Positions 51,959-58,507 of a DNA stretch of 58,507 bases are shown piece after piece. Origin of the DNA: Methylobacterium sp. J-048 (lineage in GTDB: Bacteria; Pseudomonadota; Alphaproteobacteria; Rhizobiales; Beijerinckiaceae). The notes under the pieces are model-generated. The model saw nothing but the letters and a program-made list of their open reading frames with translations. It did no database searches and was not told the origin of the DNA. Location of the stretch: the NCBI RefSeq assembly GCF_022829515.1, contig NZ_JAKSYL010000047.1, positions 1-58,507 on the forward strand, written 5' to 3'. The translations under genes and the position numbers were made by a program. The number at the start of each line of letters is the position of its first letter. The stretch's first letter is position 1.

Positions 51959-53143
51959 ATGACCCCACGACCCGGCCTGCCGAGCCGCCGTGCGCTCCTC
52001 GCCGGGGCGGCCTGCGCCGGCCTTGTCGCGGCGGCGCGGGCCGCACCTTCCGGGTTCGGCCCCCTCGGCAAGCCGTCCTGGTCGGGCGACAGCCTCCAGG
52101 CGGCCGCCGCCGCCAAGGGGCTGCTCTACGGCTGTGAGGTGCCGTTTCACCGCTTCGACTCGACTCCGGCCTACCGGCAGGCGGTGGCGCGAGACTGCGG
52201 GATCCTGGTCTGCGGCACCGAGATGAAGATGGAGGCGGTACTGCCCGCCCCCGGCCGCACCGATTTCGCCCGGGGCGACGCGATCCTGCGCTTCGCGCGG
52301 AGCAACGGCCAGCGGATGCGCGGGCACACGCTGGTCTGGCACGCAGCCCTGCCGCCCTGGGTCGCGCCGCTGCTCGGCCGGGCGAGCGCCGTCCAGGCCG
52401 AGGATTTCATGCGGCGCTGGATCGAGACCGTGGCCGGGCATTACCGCGGGCAGATCGTCGCCTGGGACGTGGTCAACGAGATCCTGGGCAACGAGGCCGA
52501 TCCCGACCGGGGCGGGGGCCTGCGCGATTCTCCCTGGCTCGCCGCCATGGGGCCCGGCTACGTCGACCGCGCCTTCCGGATCCTGCACGAGACAGACCCG
52601 GCGGCCGCGGGCACCTGGAACGAGGACGCGGTCGAGCAGGGGGCGCCCTGGATGGAGGCCAAGCGCACCAAGGTGCTGCGCCAACTGGAAGCGATGCGGT
52701 CGCGCGGTGTGCCGATCCGGCGGTTCGGACTGCAATCGCACCTGACCAGCACGGTCCCGGTCGACCAGGGCCAGTTGCGCCGCTTCCTGCACGAGATCGG
52801 CCAGATGGGGCTGGGGATCGCGGTGACCGAGCTCGACATCGACGACCGGGCCTTCCCGTCCGACGTGGCGACCCGGGACCGGATGGTGGCCGACTTCGCC
52901 CGTCGCTACCTCGACGTGGTCCTGGCCGAGCCCGCTTTGCTCGACGTGGTCACCTGGGACATCTACGACCCCGACACGTGGCTCAACGACCACCCCTACC
53001 GCAAGCGGCCGGACGGGTTGCCCCAGCGGGCGCTGCCGCTCGACGCGCAGTTCCAGCGCAAGCCGCTCTGGCACGCGATGCAGGCCTGCTTCCGGGCGGC
53101 GCCGGACCATGCGGCCGCGCGCGAAAAACTCAGGCGGGGGTGA
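51959..53143 (+). CDS. secreted endo-1,4-beta-xylanase, GH10
   Basis: A 394-residue glycoside hydrolase from ATG 51959, seven bases after AAAGGA. The twin-arginine-type signal peptide (SRRALLAGAACAGLVAAARA) suggests Tat export. GH10 landmarks: GTEMKMEAV, RGHTLVWH near residue 122, acid/base Glu174 in WDVVNE, and nucleophile Glu291 in VTELDI, then VVTWDIYDPDTWL. It should cut xylan chains, useful to a plant-associated bacterium. No xylan transporter or xylosidase is adjacent. Confidence 0.93.
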   Translation: MTPRPGLPSRRALLAGAACAGLVAAARAAPSGFGPLGKPSWSGDSLQAAAAAKGLLYGCEVPFHRFDSTPAYRQAVARDCGILVCGTEMKMEAVLPAPGRTDFARGDAILRFARSNGQRMRGHTLVWHAALPPWVAPLLGRASAVQAEDFMRRWIETVAGHYRGQIVAWDVVNEILGNEADPDRGGGLRDSPWLAAMGPGYVDRAFRILHETDPAAAGTWNEDAVEQGAPWMEAKRTKVLRQLEAMRSRGVPIRRFGLQSHLTSTVPVDQGQLRRFLHEIGQMGLGIAVTELDIDDRAFPSDVATRDRMVADFARRYLDVVLAEPALLDVVTWDIYDPDTWLNDHPYRKRPDGLPQRALPLDAQFQRKPLWHAMQACFRAAPDHAAAREKLRRG

Positions 53144-53213
53144 TGCCGGTGCGACCTTGTCTGTCGTCAGGAGCCAGCGGAGTTACCTGGCGGCGCCGGA
53201 CGAGGCTCGGGTC

Positions 53214-53307
53214 CCCTCTCCCGTGCGGGAGAGGGACAGGGTGAGGGATGCGACCTCTCCGGACAAACCTGGTCCCTCACCCCAGCCCTCTCCCGCTCGG
53301 GAGAGGG
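53214..53307. repeat. CCCTCTCCC-type palindromic repeat, copy at 53.2 kb
   Basis: Two perfect hairpins, 53214-53235 (CCCTCTCCC GTGC GGGAGAGGG) and 53286-53307 (CCCTCTCCC GCTC GGGAGAGGG), lie about 50 bases apart with a related spacer. The second hairpin encodes the last residues and stop of the acyltransferase read from the other strand. Confidence 0.85.
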
Positions 53308-54446
53308 GGCCGTGTCGCGCCCCGCATGGGCTCGTGTGAGCGCCCTACGGTCCCGAGAACGGGCTCCGGCGGGCGGTCCGCCAAGAGCCTTCGGCGCAAC
53401 CGCGCGCAGGGGCGCTCGACCCAGGTGAACATCCCCCAGCACCAGAGCAGGGTCAGCGGGAAGGCCACCAGCATCAGCGGGACGCCGTGCAGGCCGGGCA
53501 CCTGATGCAGCACCAGCGCCACCACGGCCATGTGGGCGAGATAAAAACTGTAGGACCAGAGGCCGAGCTGGCGCATCGGCCGGGCCGCGAGCCACCGCAC
53601 CGCCCGGCCTTCCCCGTGCAGCAGGTAGGCGAAGGGCACGAACAGGGCCGCGCTCTGGATTGTGTAGCGCACGGTCTCGCGGAAGGCGGGATCGCGCACG
53701 GCCAGGGTCAGGAGGATCACGGCGAGGCTCGTGGCGACGTGCCAGAGCGTCGGGCGCCAGGCCCGATCGGCCGGGATCACCGGGTTGTTCCACAGGCCGA
53801 GGCAGCAGCCGAACAGGATCGCGTCGATGCGGGTGTGGGTCCAGGAATAGTTCAGGCTGTAATCGGCCAGCCGCCAGACGTTGACGCACCGGATCCCGAG
53901 CACCAGGGCGCAGAGCCCCAGGCAGGCCAGCGCCGCCCGGCGCGGCTGCAGGCGCCCGAGCCACAGAAGGTAGGCCAGGGGGAAGACCAGATAGAAATGC
54001 TCCTCGATGGCGAGGCTCCAGAGGGGCACCGGCAGCACCGCCTCGGTGCCGAACAGCCCAGGATAATTGGTCAGGAACAGCACTTGGCCGAGCAATGCCG
54101 CCGGCTCGACCCGCATCCAGTCGAGGAGCCCCGCCGCGTAGAGCGCCCCGGTGGCCGCGAGCGTCAGGTAGAGCGGCGGCAGGATCCGGAGGCTGCGCCG
54201 CAGGTAGAAGGCGGCGAGCGAGACCGTGCCGGTGCGCTCGCGCTCGATCCGCAGCAGCGTCGTGATCAGGTAACCGCTGAGGAAGAAGAACACCGTGACG
54301 CCGAAGCCCCCCGGCACCACGTGGCTGTAGCCGCAATGGGCCGCGAACACGATCAGGATCGCGAGCGCCCGTACCCCGTCGAGCTGGGGCAGGTAGGGCA
54401 TCGTGCTCGGGACATCCCCGATGCGCTGGGATCCGGAATCCGGCAT
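53277..54446 (-). CDS. acyltransferase 3 family membrane protein (OafA-like)
   Basis: A polytopic inner-membrane protein with about ten helices that O-acylates surface sugars. The start is ATG 54446 (389 residues) or ATG 54401, where the family N-terminus begins (MPYLPQLDGVRALAILIVFAAH with the catalytic His). GVTVFFFLSGYLITTLL, FYLRRSLRILPPLYL and VPLWSLAIEEHFYLVFPL follow. The last ~12 residues (PPLPSGRGLG and stop) are encoded by the palindromic repeat, so the original C-terminus was probably replaced. The acyl acceptor is unknown. Confidence 0.9.
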   Translation of the reverse strand: MPDSGSQRIGDVPSTMPYLPQLDGVRALAILIVFAAHCGYSHVVPGGFGVTVFFFLSGYLITTLLRIERERTGTVSLAAFYLRRSLRILPPLYLTLAATGALYAAGLLDWMRVEPAALLGQVLFLTNYPGLFGTEAVLPVPLWSLAIEEHFYLVFPLAYLLWLGRLQPRRAALACLGLCALVLGIRCVNVWRLADYSLNYSWTHTRIDAILFGCCLGLWNNPVIPADRAWRPTLWHVATSLAVILLTLAVRDPAFRETVRYTIQSAALFVPFAYLLHGEGRAVRWLAARPMRQLGLWSYSFYLAHMAVVALVLHQVPGLHGVPLMLVAFPLTLLWCWGMFTWVERPCARLRRRLLADRPPEPVLGTVGRSHEPMRGATRPPLPSGRGLG

Positions 54447-54658
54447 GGCGGCGGCTGATCGTCCTTCACGGCACGGCCCGGCAGGGTGCGCCTTTTCCGC
54501 GCGAACCGATATCCGCAGGCGGTGCCAGAGGGCGAGCCCCTCGCCGGATGGTGAATGGCGCCCGCGGCCGGCCCGATCGACCGGAGGAGATTGGTAACCG
54601 TACCGCCCCATCATCCCGCCCGACCGCGCCGCCCCGGGCGCCGTCGGGAGTGTTGCGT

Positions 54659-56239
54659 ATGGTCCCGGCCCGATTCCGCCTGTCCGCCCGCCTCGGCGCG
54701 GGTCTCTCGGTGCTGGCGCTGCTCGGCGGCCCCGTGGCTGCGCTGGCGCAGGGGGCGACCCCGGTGCCGGCGCTCGCCGTCCCGGTGGCGGTGCCGCCGG
54801 CGTCCGTCCCGGCCCAGGAGCCCGCGAAAAGTTCGGAACCCGCGAAGACTCCGGAGCCCAGGCCCGGCGAGCCCGCGAAGATTTCCGAGGCGAAGGCCGC
54901 GGAGCCCGCGAAGAGAACGCGCGAGCCGGCGCCGCTGATCTACGCCAAGGTCTCCACCGACCCGACCCCGACGCTCACCGCCCGGACCTTCCTGGACACG
55001 CTGAAGGTCGCCGACCGCTACGCCGCCTTCGCGGAGGCCGGGGGCTGGGAACGGCTGCCCGACGACCTCATCCGGCTCAAGCCGGGGGAGCGCAGCCCGG
55101 CGATCCCGTCCCTGCGCCACCACCTGACGTTGACCGGCGACCTGCCGGTGGACGCGCCGCCGAGCGACCGGCTCGACCCGCCGCTGGTGGCGGCGATCGC
55201 GGCGTTCCAGGGCCGCCACGGCCTGCCCGACAGTGGGATTCTTGGCCGGCTCACGATCAACGCGCTGAACGTGCCGGCCGCCACCCGCCAGCGCCAGCTC
55301 GCCGCGTCCGCGGCCCGGCTAATGGGCTCGAAATTCCCGTTCGGCGAGCGCTATGTCGTGGTCAACATCCCCTCGGCGAATGTCGAGGCGGTGGAGAACG
55401 GCGCGGTGGCCCGCCGCTACGTCGCGGTGGTCGGCTCCCCCGACAAGGCGACACCCCCGGTGGAGACCCGGATCACCGACATCAACTTCAACCCGACCTG
55501 GACCGTGCCGGCCTCGGTGGTGAAGAACGAGATCATCCCGCAGATGCGCAAGAACCCGGGCTACCTCACCCGGAACCACATCCGCATCCTCGGCCCCACC
55601 GGCGAGGTCGACCCGACCAAGATCGACTGGGCCGGCAACAAGGCTGCGGCCTATACGCTGCGCCAGGATTCCGGCTTCGACAATTCGCTCGGCCAGGTGC
55701 GGATCGACATGCCGAACCGCTTTGCCGTCTACATGCACGACACCCCGGCGAAATCCCTGTTCGCCGCGAATGTCCGCTTCCACAGCCACGGCTGCGTCCG
55801 GGTCGGGCAGGTCAAGGAGCTGGTCGGCTGGCTGCTGCAGGGCACCGACGGCCCGAACGGGCCCGGCACGAGTTGGGGCCCGATCGAGATCGAGACCGGC
55901 ATCGCCGACGGCGAGCGCCGCGACATCAAGCTGGTCAAGCCGGTGCCGGTGACCTTCGTCTACCTCACAGGCTACGCCACCCCGGACGGGACGGCGCATT
56001 TTCGCGACGACATCTACAACCTCGACACGCCGGCCGCCGAGCCCGCCGCCACCGGGGCGATCCCGCCGGCCGGCGCCGCACAGCCTGCGGCGACGCCGAA
56101 GTCCGCAGCGGTCAAGCTGGCAGCCCCCAAGCCGGCCGTGACGAAGCCCGCTCCCGCCAAGCCGGCGGCGAGCAAGGCGGTCGTGGCGAAGACGGCAACG
56201 GAGGGCCTGAATCCAGAAACACCCCAGACGTCGCGCTAA
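54659..56239 (+). CDS. L,D-transpeptidase with peptidoglycan-binding domain (YcbB/LdtD-like)
   Basis: A 526-residue periplasmic enzyme from ATG 54659, with GGGAG about nine bases upstream. Signal peptide ~1-31, then a Pro/Ala/Lys/Glu-rich linker (EPAKSSEPAKTPEP). A PGB_1-type domain lies at ~175-210 (LVAAIAAFQGRHGLPDSGILG). The YkuD domain has FHSHGCVRVGQ, with His377 and Cys379 as catalytic pair. A Lys/Pro/Ala-rich tail closes the protein. It forms 3-3 crosslinks in peptidoglycan. Both low-complexity linkers probably span the periplasm. Confidence 0.93.
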   Translation: MVPARFRLSARLGAGLSVLALLGGPVAALAQGATPVPALAVPVAVPPASVPAQEPAKSSEPAKTPEPRPGEPAKISEAKAAEPAKRTREPAPLIYAKVSTDPTPTLTARTFLDTLKVADRYAAFAEAGGWERLPDDLIRLKPGERSPAIPSLRHHLTLTGDLPVDAPPSDRLDPPLVAAIAAFQGRHGLPDSGILGRLTINALNVPAATRQRQLAASAARLMGSKFPFGERYVVVNIPSANVEAVENGAVARRYVAVVGSPDKATPPVETRITDINFNPTWTVPASVVKNEIIPQMRKNPGYLTRNHIRILGPTGEVDPTKIDWAGNKAAAYTLRQDSGFDNSLGQVRIDMPNRFAVYMHDTPAKSLFAANVRFHSHGCVRVGQVKELVGWLLQGTDGPNGPGTSWGPIEIETGIADGERRDIKLVKPVPVTFVYLTGYATPDGTAHFRDDIYNLDTPAAEPAATGAIPPAGAAQPAATPKSAAVKLAAPKPAVTKPAPAKPAASKAVVAKTATEGLNPETPQTSR

Positions 56240-56274
56240 GGTGGGCCCTGCCGGCGGCTCGATCTCTCCCGCCT

Positions 56275-56390
56275 CGTCATTCCGGGGCGCCGTCGGCGAG
56301 CCCGGAACCCAGAGCCGCCGACAGTGCAAGATCTTGAGCTATCGGCGGTTATGGATCCCGGGCTCCGCTGCGCTGGCCCGGGATGACAAG
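56275..56390. repeat. palindromic repeat (CGTCATTCCGGGGC family)
   Basis: The outer arms CGTCATTCCGGGGC (56275-56288) and CCCGGGATGACAAG (56377-56390) pair imperfectly. The inner arms GAGCCCGG...CCGCCGA (about 56298-56321) and TCGGCGG...CCGGGCTC (56342-56365) pair over most of their length. It is a dispersed-type palindrome of about 115 bases between two converging genes. Confidence 0.7.
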
Positions 56391-56513
56391 GTGGTCTATC
56401 TGGCCGGCCTGCATCCCCGATCGAAGTAGGCCTGAGCATCAACCGGCCTTTGAGGAAGGCTTTTGACGCGCGAAGGGCCCATCTCCGGCACACGGGGCTA
56501 GTCCCAAGCCCCC

Positions 56514-58507
56514 CTACCCAACCCCAAGCTCCAGCTTCACATTCACCAACCCCGGATCCTCCGGATCCCGCCCCTGCGTGAACCCGAGCCGGCGGCAGAC
56601 CGCCAGCATCGGGCGATTCTCGGCCAGCACCATGCCCTCGACCCGGCCGATCCCCTCGGAGCGGGCCCAGTCGATCATCAGGCGCATCAGCGCGAAGGCG
56701 AGGCCGGTGCCCCTGGCGTCGCGGCCGACCGCGATGGCGTATTCGCCGCTCTCGTGGTTGGCGTCGGCGTGCAGCCGGACGGCGCCGAGCATGCGCTCGC
56801 CGCCCTGCGGGTCGACCTCGGTGGCCACGAAGGCGATCGCCCGGGCGTAGTCGAGCTGGGTCAGCCGGGCCAGGAAGGCGTGGCTGAACTCGCGCACCGG
56901 GCCGAAGAAGCGCAGCCGCAGGTCCTCCGGGTCGAGGCCCTTGAAGAAGGCCAGGAACAGCCCCTCGTCCTCGGGGCGCACCGGGCGCACCCGGATCGTG
57001 CGGTCCTTGAGCTTGAGGGTGCGGACCCATTCAGCCGGATAGGGCCGGATCGCGAAGCGCGGGTGGCCGCGGCCGTGGCGGCCCCGCTCCGCCCGCCCGA
57101 TCCGCACCCGGGCGTCGAGGGCGAGCACGCCGGTCTCGTCGGCGAGCAGCGGGTTGATGTCGAGCTCGCGCACCTGCGGCAGGTCGGCGGCGAGCTGGGA
57201 CAGCTTCACCAGGGTCAGGGCGATCGCTCCGAGATCGGCGGGCGGCACGTCGCGGTAGCCTTCGAGGCGCCGGGCGACCCGGGTGCGGCCGATCAGGTCG
57301 CGGGCGAGCGCGAGGTCGAGGGGCGGCAGGCCCAGCGCGCGGTCGTCGATCACCTCGACCGCCGTGCCGCCCCGGCCGAACACCACCACGGGGCCGAACA
57401 CCGCATCCTCGGCGAGCCCCGCGATCAGCTCGCGGCGCTGGCCCCGGCGGACCATCGGCTGCACCGCGAAGCCGGTGACCCGGGCATCCGGCCGCTCCCG
57501 CCGGGCGCGCGCCAGGATGCTGCGCGCGGCCTCGCGGACATCCGCCTCGCTGGTGAGGTCGAGCTGGACGCCGCCGATATCGGACTTGTGGACCACGTCG
57601 GGCGAGACGACCTTGAGCGCCACGGTGCCGCCGGCCGCGATGATCGGCCAGGCAGCCGCCGCGGCGGCGTCCTTGTCGGGGGCGAGGGTGATCGGCACGG
57701 TCGGGATGCCGTAGGCCTCCAGCAGGCCGTTCACCGCGATCGGGTCGAGCCAGGCCGCCCCCTGGCGCAGGGCGGCGGCCACGATCGAGCGGGCCCGGGC
57801 CATGTCGGGCGAAAAGTCCCGCGGCAGCGAATCCGGCGTGCGCATCAGGTCGTCCTGCGCCTCGCGGTAGCGCACGAGGTGCAGGAATCCCTCGATCGCC
57901 TCGGAATCGGTGGTGAAATGCGGGATCCCGGCCCGCGCGAAGGCGTCCCGCGCCGCCTCGGCATCGCCCAGCGACACCGCGAAGACCGGCTTCTTGCGGG
58001 TCTGGCCGGCGCGGGCGCGCTTGACCGTCTCGGCGATCGCCCCGGCCACCGCGCCGGCCTGCGACCGGACCGTGGGAACGTGAATCGCCAGCACCGCGTC
58101 GCTGGTCCGGTCGGCCAGCAGCGGCGCCAGGGCCTCCGCGAAGGCCGGGCCGCCGGCATCGATGCCGAGGTCGATCGGGTTGCCGGCCGGCCTTCCCTCG
58201 GCCTCGGGGATCTCCGCCAGGATGCCCGCGCGGTCGGTCAGCCGGTCGGCGGCGAGCAGGCCGATGCCGCGGCCGTTGGTGAGGATCGCGAGCCGGTCCC
58301 CCGGGAACGGGCGCTGGCGCCCCAGGGCTTCGACGGCGGAGAACATGGCGTCGAGATCCGGCACCGCGAGCAGGCCGGCCCGCCGGAAGGCCGCGGCATA
58401 GACCGCGTCGGGGCGGGCGAGCGCGCCGGTATGGGTCACGGCGGCCCGGGTGTCGGGCCGGTGCCGGCCGGCGCGGAGCACCACCACGGGCTTGGCGCGG
58501 GCCGCGG
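56514..58507 (-). CDS. acyl-CoA synthetase (ADP-forming)/GNAT fusion, Pat-like (partial)
   Basis: The gene reads leftward and its N-terminus lies beyond the window edge. About 660 residues are visible. In order: the end of the CoA-ligase part (AAVTHTGALARPDAVYAAAF, then FPGDRLAILTNGRGIGLLAADRL); an ATP-grasp domain (LLEAYGIPTVPI, VALKVVSPDVVHKSDIGGVQLDL, FGPVVVFGRGGTAVEV, ELDINPLL); and a C-terminal GNAT domain (IRVRPVRPEDEGLF, with the acetyl-CoA loop GRDARGTGLA). This layout matches protein lysine acetyltransferase Pat, which controls acetyl-CoA synthetase. Whether the synthetase part is catalytic cannot be judged from this fragment. Confidence 0.92.
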   Translation of the reverse strand, partial: AARAKPVVVLRAGRHRPDTRAAVTHTGALARPDAVYAAAFRRAGLLAVPDLDAMFSAVEALGRQRPFPGDRLAILTNGRGIGLLAADRLTDRAGILAEIPEAEGRPAGNPIDLGIDAGGPAFAEALAPLLADRTSDAVLAIHVPTVRSQAGAVAGAIAETVKRARAGQTRKKPVFAVSLGDAEAARDAFARAGIPHFTTDSEAIEGFLHLVRYREAQDDLMRTPDSLPRDFSPDMARARSIVAAALRQGAAWLDPIAVNGLLEAYGIPTVPITLAPDKDAAAAAAWPIIAAGGTVALKVVSPDVVHKSDIGGVQLDLTSEADVREAARSILARARRERPDARVTGFAVQPMVRRGQRRELIAGLAEDAVFGPVVVFGRGGTAVEVIDDRALGLPPLDLALARDLIGRTRVARRLEGYRDVPPADLGAIALTLVKLSQLAADLPQVRELDINPLLADETGVLALDARVRIGRAERGRHGRGHPRFAIRPYPAEWVRTLKLKDRTIRVRPVRPEDEGLFLAFFKGLDPEDLRLRFFGPVREFSHAFLARLTQLDYARAIAFVATEVDPQGGERMLGAVRLHADANHESGEYAIAVGRDARGTGLAFALMRLMIDWARSEGIGRVEGMVLAENRPMLAVCRRLGFTQGRDPEDPGLVNVKLELGVG

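Noticed and set aside
1..58507. CRISPR array, rRNA or tRNA genes
   Set aside because: No regularly spaced direct repeats and no tRNA T-arm or rRNA-like segments were seen when reading both strands; a covariance-model scan was not possible.

Overview
The window is a high-GC alphaproteobacterial chromosome segment, most likely Methylobacterium or a close relative. The best lineage marker is a 135-residue DHFR-like protein that looks like dihydromethanopterin reductase (DmrA), an enzyme of tetrahydromethanopterin methylotrophs. A MucR-type regulator, NnrU, a YfgM-like/Der pair and OpgG/OpgH glucan genes fit the same group. No rRNA, tRNA or CRISPR was found. Both ends cut through genes.

Layout. 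1-4.2 kb: a surface PAP2 phosphatase/autotransporter diverges from a PiT phosphate transporter that has a PHO-box-like direct repeat. 4.2-8.5 kb: a zinc-ligand-poor MucR regulator and three tandem AraC-family paralogues of identical length. 8.5-13.5 kb: MFS permease, HMG-CoA-lyase-like enzyme, class III CoA-transferase and LysR regulator, probably an organic-acid catabolic unit. 13.7-15.8 kb: LemA and two TPM-domain proteins. 15.8-17.8 kb: a compact exosortase cassette of one PEID-tailed secreted substrate, one exosortase and one small membrane partner. 18.2-23.7 kb: glycosyltransferase, old yellow enzyme, zinc alcohol dehydrogenase and a yellow/MRJP-like secreted protein, with a parS-like inverted repeat. 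24-29.2 kb: a soluble double-PAS chemoreceptor, an SRAP protein and small proteins, including a pentad-repeat microprotein.

29.3-42.8 kb is core housekeeping: nnrU, YfgM-like, der, ybdK-like, dmrA, SDR, purF, cvpA, a queuosine-precursor transporter, a MazEF-like toxin-antitoxin pair, alr, radA, moaA and a DUF971 gene. The alr-radA and cvpA-purF pairs, often collinear in related bacteria, run divergently here with the transporter and toxin-antitoxin between them. 43-58.5 kb is envelope and carbon metabolism: two L,D-transpeptidases, divergent opgH/opgG, zwf, a GH10 xylanase, an acyltransferase and a Pat-like acyl-CoA synthetase/GNAT fusion.

The window is rich in palindromic repeats of several families. 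The most striking are two adjacent units bounded by perfect 30-bp inverted repeats at 50.1-50.9 kb. One encloses a complete GIY-YIG nuclease gene; the other is gene-less. With the exosortase cassette, this is the best candidate here for an undescribed system.
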